DNA from: an uncultured Porphyromonas sp.
GTDB lineage: Bacteria > Bacteroidota > Bacteroidia > Bacteroidales > Porphyromonadaceae
Reading direction: 5' to 3'
DNA: 47,621 bases
Assembly: GCF_938039215.1 (NCBI RefSeq)
Contig: NZ_CALHVI010000040.1
Coordinates: forward strand, 1 to 47,621
In this document: one piece after another, positions 25,901-33,753 of the stretch
Position numbering within the stretch: position 1 is the first letter of the stretch
How the letters are laid out: each line of letters opens with the position of its first letter
Notes under the pieces: generated by a model
Database searches by the model: none
What the model saw: only the letters and a program-made list of their open reading frames with translations
Told to the model about the DNA's origin: nothing
Translations under genes and position numbers: made by a program

Positions 25901-27469
25901 CCGCAGCTGTAGGTCAAGTGCTACACCATGCAGAGCACGCCCCGAGAAGGTCGCTGCACCCTGGAGTGCAAGGGTAAGACCTGGATCTGTGACTTGGAGG
26001 TCGATCTGATGACGGCGTGCTCCTTGTGGTAGGAGCGAGAGCTGGGCATTGCGGAAGGTGTAGCCTCGGTAGGAGAGGGCTGGGAGCTGCACTTGTAGGC
26101 GAGCGTTCCAATCCTCTAGCGCCCCCGTAGTGTTAGTGGCCTCGACCTCTACGCTCGTCGTGACTGTACCTAGGGGAGCTAGGTCACCGATGAGAGGAGC
26201 TAGATCGAACTTCGGGGTAGAGAGCTTCCCTGAGAGGCGATGTAGTCGATCGCCCTCAATGCCTGCGGTGAGGTCAAAGTCCCAGCGTCCTTGGTTCGTG
26301 CTGATGTAGCCCACGCCTTGGACTGAGCGGCCTCGGAAGAAAGTGGTCTTTCCCGCATAGCGTAGCGTATGGGCTCGGCGGATGCGCTCTATATGAGGAA
26401 GGAGAGCTGTGGGAAGCTGTGGACGGACGAGCTCAAGTATCTGGGTACTGATCTCAGCGTCGGTGATGTCGGTAGAGAGGTGCTCTAGGGCTCCGTCTTC
26501 ACTCCACGCAAGTCGTGCTCCTCCGCCTAGGATGGCAAGCCGAGGGATGCGTAGGGAGAAGTTGATCCGCCCTGCATGTGCTCCTTCTCGGCTGTAGGTA
26601 GCATGTAGGGTAGCCTGCTCCCTTCGAGACTGCAGGGTAGGGTAGAGGAAGGCAAAGTCGGAGAGAGTTAGCTGGGTGTCACCCACTTCTAGCTCTTCGA
26701 TGAGCCCAAGACCACGGCGATTGAGCTCCAGACGAGCTGATGGGATCGAGAGCGAACTCTGGGGAAGCTGGAGCTGGAGATTCGATAGGCTGAGGCGGGA
26801 GCCCTGCAGTTCGCCCTGCCCTGTGAGCGACTTGAGGGTAAGCCCCTGATTGGTCGTGAAGCTCAGTTCGTCGATCGCTCCACCTATGTAGCCTTTGGCG
26901 AAGCGCAGTCGGCGGATGCGGGTAGAGAGCTTGCTGACAAGCAGCGTCTCCTTCCCAGATTCGCTCAGGGAGAGACGCATGTCTCGTATGATGATGCTAT
27001 TGATGTCTACGGGGAGCGACTCTTCTGAGGAGCGGGGCTTACTCAGATGGTCGATGGTATGCTGGATATTCAGTCGTCCTGTCTTAGGATCTCGGATGAG
27101 ACTGAGGTGGGCATCGAAGAGGCGAGCCGAGGTGATACGAAGCTCGTGGTCGGTGACTAGATCGGTGAGCGAAAGGCCTCCTATAAGGCGCTCTGCCGAG
27201 AGCATCTTGCGTCCCGCAGTGTCGAGTACGAGGACTCCATGCGCCTCGACATTCGTCCAGCCCGTCAGATCCACCCGATCCAGCTTGACGGGGCTGTCGA
27301 AGACTTCGGTGAGCAGCTTAGCTACTTGGCTAGCGGCCTCACGCTGGATCGATGGGATGCGGAAGAGCCCTAGAGGCAGCAGATAGAGTAGGAAGAAGAG
27401 GGCGGTAGCGATCCACACTATCACCTTCAGTACCTTGAGGAAATGACGATTGACCTGCCAATGGCGCAT
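22967..27469 (-). CDS. tamB: TamB-like inner-membrane-anchored translocation/assembly protein (DUF490)
   Basis: This very large protein (1500 aa) has one membrane anchor near residues 10-32 (VLKVIVWIATALFFLLYLLP) and then a long repetitive beta-strand body, as in AsmA/TamB proteins that bridge the periplasm. The C-terminal DUF490 domain is visible (VPHWGAPTTYGSLILSEGQY, PVSCTIHLGGIISHPDITLG, QFLYLMAIGKFY). Family members move phospholipids or help assemble outer membrane proteins. A frame continues upstream to 27568, but a TACCTTTG promoter box at 27566-27573 would leave that start untranscribed, so I chose the ATG at 27469. The C-terminus ends in a charged tail after a porin-like segment. 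Confidence 0.92.
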   Translation of the reverse strand: MRHWQVNRHFLKVLKVIVWIATALFFLLYLLPLGLFRIPSIQREAASQVAKLLTEVFDSPVKLDRVDLTGWTNVEAHGVLVLDTAGRKMLSAERLIGGLSLTDLVTDHELRITSARLFDAHLSLIRDPKTGRLNIQHTIDHLSKPRSSEESLPVDINSIIIRDMRLSLSESGKETLLVSKLSTRIRRLRFAKGYIGGAIDELSFTTNQGLTLKSLTGQGELQGSRLSLSNLQLQLPQSSLSIPSARLELNRRGLGLIEELEVGDTQLTLSDFAFLYPTLQSRREQATLHATYSREGAHAGRINFSLRIPRLAILGGGARLAWSEDGALEHLSTDITDAEISTQILELVRPQLPTALLPHIERIRRAHTLRYAGKTTFFRGRSVQGVGYISTNQGRWDFDLTAGIEGDRLHRLSGKLSTPKFDLAPLIGDLAPLGTVTTSVEVEATNTTGALEDWNARLQVQLPALSYRGYTFRNAQLSLLPQGARRHQIDLQVTDPGLTLALQGAATFSGRALHGVALDLQLRHMQTDLLGLFPQLGRQTLSLTGHLTMDELNIDRGQGKLSIDYFALSSPQRTLSLDGLSLLFSGDPETGRMLYLRSPYLTTSLRGHYTLAKILPDLRRTLYHHYPALDLTRDTRTSTGLATPPSTDFDLSVQLRKIPDEWKPLLNLPVGLDEGAELRASYLGRTHELNLQATVPTLWLREHELRGVTLSLDQHELRLSTEARLANGTHVQGLGLYTQFATDSLHTEIDLGRDVTKRQHNGYVNIGAKLRQHLSPETKQRSVGFDVAIDPSTVRVHSDTWSIAPAHLSYHRGELHVQGLDLASSERRISISGALSSRPEDHLNVALKKINLLYILESAGVGFNMINTELSGAGTARLQGGKIVASASVTSPALFVKGVDTGALQADLTFDSGDGRIMLKGEVQQEDKGHAFVDGYIRPAGGAGIDLSFDAERLRADFVGKFMDTLFDHVGGRATGKVRLFGVFEEGVTIEGRADVEEGDLGVRLLGTSYHFSHRIDFTPTSILFNKIPVQDDEGHTGVLHGVIRHKFFDHFDLDISATELNGMKVLQTTTKQALPVFGTAYGSGKATLRGKLPKLLLDVSMRSTSGTDVVLDFNKTDVRKEDRLFTIKPLRQLSTQDSLASLDTVRTKEPLVNNEETELNMRIALHVTPEARVALRMGSQNMPNEVVTRCEGNLQIEVPHWGAPTTYGSLILSEGQYVFNFEQLTRKRFTLVEGGRLDFRGDPMAAFIDLKASYSLTANIADLDAGLSTLAQRTTMPVSCTIHLGGIISHPDITLGVELPGSEPEIERRLQSLLTSEDERNRQFLYLMAIGKFYTPENRRGTKGVSNGLTSFAATTLSEQLNRILGNFSKDIQIGTNIRTNNTDFEDTDIELLFSGSWLGDRLLINGNVGYHDNPFLSGKYIGEFDLEYKLNPAGTLRLKGYSHYNNMYQYVRQSLTTQGVGFMFQKRFDSLQELFAPKRKRKQDSVTSTESTPDSLKR

Positions 27470-27565
27470 GTCGATTGCTTTTGTCGTTCTTCTTCTATTT
27501 GTTCCTAATCTGAGACCATTCGCCTCGTATCTGCTTAACGCTCTAGGAGCGTAGAGTCGTGCCTG

Positions 27566-27573
27566 CAAAGGTA
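27566..27573 (-). promoter_or_regulatory. tamB promoter -7 box (TACCTTTG on minus)
   Basis: CAAAGGTA on the plus strand gives TACCTTTG on the minus strand. The predicted transcription start (about 27558) rules out a tamB start at 27568. Confidence 0.6.
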
Positions 27574-27679
27574 CGACAATTATACCCTACCTAAGTGTAG
27601 GGAGATCAATGGGTGCATCCATGGGAAAAACTCGCCTCTGAAGAGCCCTCTAGAGCAAGGCAAATGTAGCAGCCCAAAA

Positions 27680-27767
27680 CAACCCTACGGTGGGTCGTCA
27701 AGAAAACCTACTGTGGGTCGCCTCGACGACCTACCGTAGGTCGGTGAGGCGACCCACAGTAGGTTTT
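27680..27767. repeat. Intergenic palindromic repeat, copy 5
   Basis: Four cores lie between the divergent tamB and DUF5020 genes, for example CGACGACCTACCGTAGGTCG, and the copy ends in AGGTTTTTT. Apart from this repeat and two promoters, the 27470-27906 gap shows nothing. Confidence 0.88.
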
Positions 27768-27854
27768 TTCTTGCCCCCTCGGAGAGGCTTACTATGCCCC
27801 CCTTTCGGAGGGCTCTCGGATAGCTGGGAGAGCCTTACACTAAGCAGTCTGATA

Positions 27855-27862
27855 TATCTTTG
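27855..27862 (+). promoter_or_regulatory. Promoter -7 box (TATCTTTG) of the DUF5020 gene
   Basis: TATCTTTG lies 45 bp before the start codon. Confidence 0.6.
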
Positions 27863-27906
27863 TGCTCGCATCGAGGTGACACACCTCTATTCATGCCTAA
27901 CCTATA

Positions 27907-28683
27907 ATGATGAAAAGGACTAGATTTTTTACCTCCTTTAGGAGCTTGATCCTCCTCTCTTCTCTTCTCTGTATGCGCCCAGCTCAGGCCCAGAATATCC
28001 AGCTGCACTACGACCTCGGACGCTACATTCACCCGAAGGTGCAGGCCGATCGTCCACGCATGACGATGACAGTAGAGCAGCAGAGTGTGGACCGCTTTGG
28101 CGATACCTTCTACTTTGTAGATATGACCTTCTTGGACCAAGGAGCTGTCAGTGCGAACTGGAAGTTCATGCGCAATCTCCGTTTTTGGCAAGGACCCCTC
28201 TCGTGGCATGTCCGCTATGATGGTGGCCTTCGCTTCATCAATGCGCAGGCTCCCGAACCTCTGGGCTCACGAGCCGTCTCGCTCGGCGATGCCTTCATGA
28301 CGGGGATCACCTACAAGTACCTAAGCCCCGAGCGTCGCACGATGCTTAGTTTGACTCCGCTCTACAAGTATATACGAGGGATAGCTCAGCCACATAACTA
28401 CGAGCTTTGTGGCGTTTGGAAGTTCGCTCCTGGGACGGGACTTATTACAGCGACGGGCTTCTTCAGCTGGTGGCATCAGCAGGATCCACGACCAGGCTGG
28501 GGGACGAACTTCAAGTTCATGACCCAGCCACAGCTCTGGTGCAATCTGAATAAGATCCGTGGAGTAGCTCCTGACTTCAATCTGAGTATAGGCACCGAAG
28601 TTCGTCTCTCGAAGAATGTCGATGCCCCTCAGTGGATCGTCGCGCCTACACTGGCATTGAAGTGGAGCTTTGGTAAGCCTTAG
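27907..28683 (+). CDS. DUF5020 family outer-membrane protein (Tsx-like)
   Basis: A signal peptide ends at about residue 28 (LLCMRPAQAQ). The mature part, with NIQLHYDLGRYIHPKVQ, TFYFVDMTFLD, FWQGPLSWHVRYDGGL and alternating hydrophobic strands to a final WSFGKP, matches the Bacteroidales DUF5020 family, related to the Tsx nucleoside channel superfamily. It is therefore probably a 12-strand outer-membrane barrel. The C-terminal aromatic-rich strand supports this. ATG at 27907 or 27910 are both possible. The gene is monocistronic, divergent from tamB and convergent with dprA. Confidence 0.78.
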   Translation: MMKRTRFFTSFRSLILLSSLLCMRPAQAQNIQLHYDLGRYIHPKVQADRPRMTMTVEQQSVDRFGDTFYFVDMTFLDQGAVSANWKFMRNLRFWQGPLSWHVRYDGGLRFINAQAPEPLGSRAVSLGDAFMTGITYKYLSPERRTMLSLTPLYKYIRGIAQPHNYELCGVWKFAPGTGLITATGFFSWWHQQDPRPGWGTNFKFMTQPQLWCNLNKIRGVAPDFNLSIGTEVRLSKNVDAPQWIVAPTLALKWSFGKP

Positions 28684-28716
28684 AACTTCTCCAAAGCATA
28701 GAAATATCGCCTGTAA

Positions 28717-29865
28717 CTAAGCCAAGGTATAGCGACCGCCTGCGATTGCTATGACCCAGCCCTCAAGCTCAAGGTCGAAGAGCTGGCTACTCACCTCTTG
28801 GATGCTCTGGCAGGTGAGGCGAGCGAGCTCATCGGTAGAGAGTGAGCCTTGCTCCGAGAGAAGGGTGAGTAAAGGATGCTGGGGTAAGACCTTTGTGGAG
28901 GGGAGCTTTGTGACGATGTCCGTCGCAGAGCTCTCCTCTGCTCTATCCCGCTGATCCACGGCAGGGCTCCAGCCTAGCTCCTCGAGGATGTGCCTAGCTC
29001 CGAGGCAAAGATGTGCACGCTGCTCCTCAATCAGCTGATGGCAACCTCGGCTCATGGGATCAGTCAGTCGCCCAGCGAAGGCAAAGACTTCCCGACTGGC
29101 TTCCAGAGCATAGCGAGCCGTAGAGAGCGAGCCGCTATGCTCGCCTGCCTCTACGACGATAGTCGCCGCACTTAGGCCAGCGATGATGCGATTGCGGGCA
29201 ACAAACGCTCCCCGATGAGGCTTCACCCCTGGGGGATATTCGCTGACCCAAGCCCCTTCATCCAGCATGCGTTCTGCTATCCGTCGATGGAGGCTCGGAT
29301 AGAGGGTATCGAGCCCATGCGCAAGGACAGCGACGGTGGGCAGGCCTTCTTCCAGTGCTGCCTCATGAGCTTCAATATCTACACCATAGGCAAGCCCACT
29401 GACGATCGTCGCCGTGGGTAAGCTCTCTGATAGATCATGCACAAGTGCTCGGGTAAGCCCCCGCCCGTAGTCGGTCATCCCTCTTGTCCCTACGATGCTT
29501 AGATGCTCCCGTTCTCCCCAGTCTGTATAATTTCCCTTGGTGTAGAGGATGATGGGAGGGCTGGGGATTTCCTTGAGGGCTGAGGGATAGTTTTCGTCAA
29601 GGAAGAAGAGTGGACGGATCTCCTTCCTCTTGCACTCTTCGAGGATCTGCTGTGCTTCCCCGAGGAGCGAAGTAGAGGTGAGCTGAGCGCTGATGCGTCG
29701 TGAGAGCCGAGGGAAGTGCTGGTGTACAAGCTCGGGCTGGGTAAAGAGCTCCTGTACACCTCCTACGGCCTCGATGAGTTCGGCCGCAGCCTGCGCTCCG
29801 AGGTATTTGACTTGAGCGAGCGCTAGGGCATAGAGGTGCTGTGTGTCGTCCTGGGTGTGTGGCAT
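28717..29865 (-). CDS. dprA: DNA-processing protein DprA
   Basis: DprA loads RecA on incoming single-stranded DNA during natural transformation. The Rossmann core is clear: LSIVGTRGMTDYGRG, VSGLAYGVDIEAHEAALE, ARNRIIAGLSAATIVVEAGE, and SGSLSTARYALE. A C-terminal winged-helix-like domain follows (LSTDELARLTCQSIQEVSSQ). The frame extends to 29925, but MPHTQDDTQHLYALALAQVK at 29865 is the natural start; the extra residues are unlike the family. Product is 382 aa. Natural competence is known in Porphyromonas gingivalis, so the gene is probably functional. Confidence 0.94.
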   Translation of the reverse strand: MPHTQDDTQHLYALALAQVKYLGAQAAAELIEAVGGVQELFTQPELVHQHFPRLSRRISAQLTSTSLLGEAQQILEECKRKEIRPLFFLDENYPSALKEIPSPPIILYTKGNYTDWGEREHLSIVGTRGMTDYGRGLTRALVHDLSESLPTATIVSGLAYGVDIEAHEAALEEGLPTVAVLAHGLDTLYPSLHRRIAERMLDEGAWVSEYPPGVKPHRGAFVARNRIIAGLSAATIVVEAGEHSGSLSTARYALEASREVFAFAGRLTDPMSRGCHQLIEEQRAHLCLGARHILEELGWSPAVDQRDRAEESSATDIVTKLPSTKVLPQHPLLTLLSEQGSLSTDELARLTCQSIQEVSSQLFDLELEGWVIAIAGGRYTLA

Positions 29866-29910
29866 GGATGAGGATCGATAGAAGGTAGGTGGGTGTGAGG
29901 TGGGGAAGCA

Positions 29911-29942
29911 GCCTTTAGGGAGCAACCCTACTCCCTAAAGGA
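29911..29942. terminator. Hairpin between dprA and the ABC-F gene
   Basis: CCTTTAGGGAG pairs with CTCCCTAAAGG, an 11-bp perfect stem just after the ABC-F stop codon on the minus strand. It likely ends the DUF4230/ABC-F transcript; the T-run is weak. Confidence 0.65.
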
Positions 29943-29950
29943 GGTCTTCG

Positions 29951-31882
29951 CTAGCTCTCGAGCTGTAGACTTAGTTCTTCCCAGCGCTCGAGTACCTGCT
30001 CTTGTTCTCGCTTCAGCTGACTATACTGATCGAAGAGTGTGGCATCGGTGGCATGCTTGGGATCTGCTAGACGCTCTTCGAGTGCTTGTAGCTCCGAGTC
30101 AATAGCTTCACTGCGCTCCTCGAGACTCTTTAGTTCTCGCTCGAGGGCTCGACGCTCACGGGCTGCTTCCTTCTGTCGCTGGTAGTCAAGTGCCCCCGAG
30201 GTGGGCTCGGCGGGTTTAGTCTCCTTGCTTGTGGCAGAAGTGGCTCGTGGATTGCTCGGCGTAGTGCCATCCTCTCGATCTCGCTTCTCCAGCCAGTCAT
30301 AGATACCTCCGATGTGCTCGCTTACTCGGCCCGAACGGAACTCATAGACACGGGAGACTAGCCCATCGAGGAACTCTCGGTCGTGGGAGACGATGATCAC
30401 CGTACCCGTGAAGCGAAGGATCGCCTCCTTGAGTACGTTCTTGGAGCGTATGTCGAGGTGGTTCGTCGGTTCGTCGAGGATCAGGAGGTTGGCGGGTCGT
30501 AGTAGGAGTTTGATAAGAGCTACTCGTCCTCGCTCGCCACCACTAAGTACGGATACCTTTTTCTCGGATTCTTCGCCTCCGAACATGAAGGCTCCCAAGA
30601 GGTCATTGATACGGGTGCGGATCTCGCCCTGTGCCTCTCGGTCGATGGTCTCATAGACGGTATAGCCCCCATCAAGCTCTGCACTCTGTGTCTGGGCGAA
30701 GTACCCGACTTCGACATTGTGCCCGAGCTTGAGTGTCCCCGTATAGTCTGTGACCTCGCCCATGATACACTTGATGAGGGTGGACTTCCCTGAGCCGTTC
30801 TTCCCGACGAAAGCGACCTTCTCTCCTCGCTCGATCGTCATGTTGACATCGGAGAAGACAGTATGCGCTCCGTAGCTCTTCGATAGACCCTCGATGATGA
30901 CGGGATAGGCCCCTGAGGTGACGGCAGGGAGGAAGGAGAAGTGCATCGCACGTCGGTCAATATCCTCGATCTCGATGCGCTCGATCTTCTCTAGCTGTTT
31001 GATGCGACTCTGTACCTGATCGCTCTTGGTGGGTTTGTAGCGGAAGCGCTCGATGAAGCGCTCGATCTCCTGGATCTCCTTCTGCTGGTTCTCATAGGCA
31101 CGACGCTGCTGCTCGAGTCGCTCTTCACGGAGGACGAGGTAGTGGCTGTAGTTCGTCTTGTAGTCGTGCAGTCGGCCGAGTTCGATCTCTAGGGTTCTAC
31201 TGGTCGTAGCATCGATGAAGGCTCGGTCGTGTGAGATGAGTACGAGGGCAGCTGACCCTGCAGCGATGAAGCGCTCTAGCCAACGGATTGATTCGATGTC
31301 CAGATGGTTCGTTGGCTCGTCCAGCAGGAGGATGTCGGGGCGCTGAAGGAGGATCTTGGCTAGCTCGATACGCATGCGCCATCCCCCAGAGAATTCGGAG
31401 GTCGGGCGGTCAAAGTCTGTACGCTCGAAGCCCAGCCCAAGGAGCGTCTTCTCGATGTTCGCCTCGATACTTCCCGTGCTCTGCATCGCTAGGAGGTCGG
31501 AGCGCTGAGCATGACGCTCGATGAGCTCCATATACTCTGCGCTGTCGTAGTCGGTGCGTGTCGCCATCTCTTCGGTGAGGCGGTCAACTTCAGCTTCGAG
31601 CTCAGTGATGTGGCTGAAGACCTGCTGACATTCGCCGAGGACGGTACGCCCGTCGCTGACCTGCATCACCTGCGGGAGGTAACCGATGCGTATGCCCTTG
31701 GGGCGACTGATCGTGCCTTGGGTAGGCTCGTCGATGCCCGCAAGGAGCTTCAGCAGAGTAGACTTACCAGCGCCATTCTTCCCTACGAGGGCGATGCGCT
31801 CTTTGGCTGAGATGACGAAGGATATATCCTCGAAGAGGGGCTTAGCCCCGAAATATACAGAGACGTTGTTTACGCTGATCAT
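29951..31882 (-). CDS. ABC-F family ATPase
   Basis: The 643-aa protein has two ABC domains and no membrane part. Walker A motifs are VGKNGAGKST and VGKNGSGKST. Signatures are FSGGWRMRIELAKI and LSGGERGRVALIK. Walker B motifs are both LLLDEPTNHLD-like. The linker between the domains is charged (YENQQKEIQEIERFIERF). A C-terminal coiled coil (about 560-640, RQKEAARERRALEREL) resembles Uup. ABC-F proteins act on the ribosome in translation or antibiotic protection. Which subgroup it belongs to cannot be told here. The start overlaps the stop of the DUF4230 gene by 4 bp, so the three genes are coupled. Confidence 0.93.
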   Translation of the reverse strand: MISVNNVSVYFGAKPLFEDISFVISAKERIALVGKNGAGKSTLLKLLAGIDEPTQGTISRPKGIRIGYLPQVMQVSDGRTVLGECQQVFSHITELEAEVDRLTEEMATRTDYDSAEYMELIERHAQRSDLLAMQSTGSIEANIEKTLLGLGFERTDFDRPTSEFSGGWRMRIELAKILLQRPDILLLDEPTNHLDIESIRWLERFIAAGSAALVLISHDRAFIDATTSRTLEIELGRLHDYKTNYSHYLVLREERLEQQRRAYENQQKEIQEIERFIERFRYKPTKSDQVQSRIKQLEKIERIEIEDIDRRAMHFSFLPAVTSGAYPVIIEGLSKSYGAHTVFSDVNMTIERGEKVAFVGKNGSGKSTLIKCIMGEVTDYTGTLKLGHNVEVGYFAQTQSAELDGGYTVYETIDREAQGEIRTRINDLLGAFMFGGEESEKKVSVLSGGERGRVALIKLLLRPANLLILDEPTNHLDIRSKNVLKEAILRFTGTVIIVSHDREFLDGLVSRVYEFRSGRVSEHIGGIYDWLEKRDREDGTTPSNPRATSATSKETKPAEPTSGALDYQRQKEAARERRALERELKSLEERSEAIDSELQALEERLADPKHATDATLFDQYSQLKREQEQVLERWEELSLQLES

Positions 31883-32511
31883 TGAGCGGAAGAGGGAGTA
31901 GGGGAGAGTTGGGGTACTTCGTTTTGGGGTACGATGATCTCGCCTGCGACGATGATGGTACGCTGAGGGGCAAGGGCTGAGAGGAAGCGCTGGAGTTGCG
32001 CCTCGGCTTGCCTCTGAGCATGAGGAAGGTAGCGAGGGTTGGAGCGGATCTCTGCCTCTGCTTCGGCAAGGATCCGCTTCTCAAGTCGTCGGATCACCTC
32101 TCGGTCAGCACTTGGCTCACCGAGTCGCCCTCCTCGGTCGAGGTAGTACCTCACGGAGTGATCTCCTCCTGGACGGCGACCCAGCTCGATCTCGGCCTCG
32201 GGGAGGCTGACATAGATCGTATCTCCAGAGGTGGTGAAGCGTAGATGCTCCAGATCGTACTTGACATAAGCGACGAGGTCGGCCGTACCCTCAGCATGCT
32301 GTCCTGCCTCATAGAGGTGGATGTCGCTGCGGTAGTTGATCTCTTCAGTGATGAGACGGAGCCTTTGGCTGATCTTCATCTGAAGTTCTTCGGTCGTGAT
32401 CTCAGGCTTCTTCTCCTCTCGAGTGAAGAGGTGATAGAGTAGGAGTCCTAGACCAAGCCCGACGACTAGAATTAGGAGCGGGCTAAACTGACGGATACGA
32501 GAGAGGCGCAT
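31879..32511 (-). CDS. DUF4230 family protein A
   Basis: The 210-aa protein has one N-terminal membrane anchor (FSPLLILVVGLGLGLLLYHLF) and a soluble domain outside. EEINYRSDIHLYEAGQHAEGTADLVAYVKYDLEHL and SLPEAEIELGR match the DUF4230 pattern as I recall it: strands then long C-terminal helices (EKRILAEAEAEIRSNPRYLP). The role is unknown; it may be a cell-envelope protein. It overlaps the ABC-F gene (ATGA) and follows a second DUF4230-like gene by 2 bp. Confidence 0.75.
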   Translation of the reverse strand: MRLSRIRQFSPLLILVVGLGLGLLLYHLFTREEKKPEITTEELQMKISQRLRLITEEINYRSDIHLYEAGQHAEGTADLVAYVKYDLEHLRFTTSGDTIYVSLPEAEIELGRRPGGDHSVRYYLDRGGRLGEPSADREVIRRLEKRILAEAEAEIRSNPRYLPHAQRQAEAQLQRFLSALAPQRTIIVAGEIIVPQNEVPQLSPTPSSAQ

Positions 32512-32513
32512 GA

Positions 32514-33173
32514 CTACGAGGCGGAGGGGGTGACAGAGGCTGGAGAAGAGGGCAGGAAGGCTTCGTCTACAGGATCGAGATGAAGGCGTACGGTGAGGTG
32601 AAGCTCTTGGAAGATCGGCTGAAGCTTCTTCTCTAGAGTCGAGTAGGCCGTGCGGATGAGCTCGGGACGATGACGCTGGAGGGCCTCTGCGATGTGCTTG
32701 TCGATGTCGGCTTGCTTGGAGTTGATGAACTCATCCAGCTCGTTTGTCGAGAGGCGACGACGTAGTCCCGTCGGCTCTTGGATGACCGTATGGTGTAGGT
32801 CGTCTAGCTCACGCTTGATCTCTAGAGGGGGAAGGCGCAGGTCGACGGTGCTGTCTGCTCGCTGGGTGATCATCCCTTCGGTGAGCAGCGCGAGGTCGCA
32901 GAAGACGGAGGCTTGTGATTGGAGTTCCACACGGGTGACCTTCGATCCGAAGAGCTTCTTGAAGCCGAGGAAGCCGTCACGATGCGGGTCGATCCTGAGG
33001 GTGACCTTGATCCGAGAGCTCGCTAGTTCGAGGCGGGAGAGGCTCTGGGCTTGGATGAGTAGAAGCTGTATGGGCGGGGTCTCTTCGACTTGAGCTTTCT
33101 TGCTACATGCTCCGAAGACGAGGGCGATCATGAGCCCAAGGAGCCCAACGAAAGATCTATAGGATGGATACAT
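32514..33173 (-). CDS. DUF4230 family lipoprotein B
   Basis: The 219-aa product starts with a hydrophobic stretch and a lipobox-like LVFGACSKK (Cys near residue 23), so it is probably a lipoprotein. It shares the layout of the next gene: a beta-rich part (SRIKVTLRIDPH, VTRVELQSQASVFCDLALL, DLRLPPLEIKRELDD) followed by C-terminal helices (INSKQADIDKHIAEALQRHR). The two genes are probably diverged paralogues encoding a pair of envelope proteins. A minus-strand TATCTTTG at 33196-33203 starts the three-gene unit. Confidence 0.72.
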   Translation of the reverse strand: MYPSYRSFVGLLGLMIALVFGACSKKAQVEETPPIQLLLIQAQSLSRLELASSRIKVTLRIDPHRDGFLGFKKLFGSKVTRVELQSQASVFCDLALLTEGMITQRADSTVDLRLPPLEIKRELDDLHHTVIQEPTGLRRRLSTNELDEFINSKQADIDKHIAEALQRHRPELIRTAYSTLEKKLQPIFQELHLTVRLHLDPVDEAFLPSSPASVTPSAS

Positions 33174-33195
33174 ATCTTACTTGTCGAGTGAGACA

Positions 33196-33203
33196 CAAAG
33201 ATA
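33196..33203 (-). promoter_or_regulatory. Promoter -7 box (TATCTTTG) of the DUF4230/ABC-F operon
   Basis: CAAAGATA on the plus strand; 23 bp before the first start codon of the operon, giving a very short leader. Confidence 0.6.
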
Positions 33204-33311
33204 CGAACTTCCGACCGCCCTCGCTTGGGTAGCTGGCTCCATGGGGTTTCTGCCATAGAGACGGGGTATTTATCAGTCGCTCTCGGTCTGCTCTGGGGAG
33301 GGGCTCTGGAG

Positions 33312-33420
33312 CGACCCACGGTAGGTCGCTCTGAAAACCTACTGTAGGTCGTCTCATCGACCTACCGTGGGTCGTCGATGCGACCTACAGTAGGTTTTTT
33401 CGGCGACCCACCATAGGTCT
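33312..33420. repeat. Intergenic palindromic repeat, copy 6
   Basis: Five cores lie between the DUF4230 operon and tRNA-Arg. GTCGATGCGACC(T/C)ACAGTAGG and a T-run are shared with copies 1 and 4. This is the longest copy. Confidence 0.88.
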
Positions 33421-33450
33421 CTATCTATGCGGTATGAGCGAGATTTTTAC

Positions 33451-33458
33451 TACATTTG
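33451..33458 (+). promoter_or_regulatory. tRNA-Arg promoter -7 box (TACATTTG)
   Basis: TACATTTG lies 65 bp before the tRNA. Confidence 0.55.
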
Positions 33459-33522
33459 CGCCTGCAAGGTGCAGGCTACCCTTCCGAGGGAGGTATGGTC
33501 TCTAAGCATCGGTGCAGGTCTT

Positions 33523-33596
33523 GGCTCAGTAGCTTAGTTGAATAGAGCGTCAGATTCCGGTTCTGAAGGTCGAGGGTTTGAGTCCCTCCTGGGTCA
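33523..33596 (+). tRNA. tRNA-Arg (anticodon CCG)
   Basis: A 74-nt cloverleaf with acceptor GGCTCAG/CTGGGTC (two G-U pairs), anticodon stem TCAGA/TCTGA, loop TTCCGGT (CCG), and T-stem GAGGG/CCCTC. It reads CGG. CCA is not encoded. Confidence 0.95.
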
Positions 33597-33692
33597 CATC
33601 GTCGAAGCCCCATCTCAAGTAGTCTCTCTCGAGGCTCTTTGGGATGGGGCTTCGCTGTATATCGGGGCTCGGTCGGTATTCGGAGTTATTTG

Positions 33693-33700
33693 TATATTTG
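33693..33700 (+). promoter_or_regulatory. galM operon promoter -7 box (TATATTTG)
   Basis: TATATTTG lies 54 bp before galM. A weak stem (AAGCCCCATCTCAAG / TTTGGGATGGGGCTT) at about 33606-33652 upstream may end the tRNA transcript. Confidence 0.55.
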
Positions 33701-33753
33701 GGGGCTAAAAGCGCTACATTGACATATACTCTAGCTAATAAACTCAAGAACTG

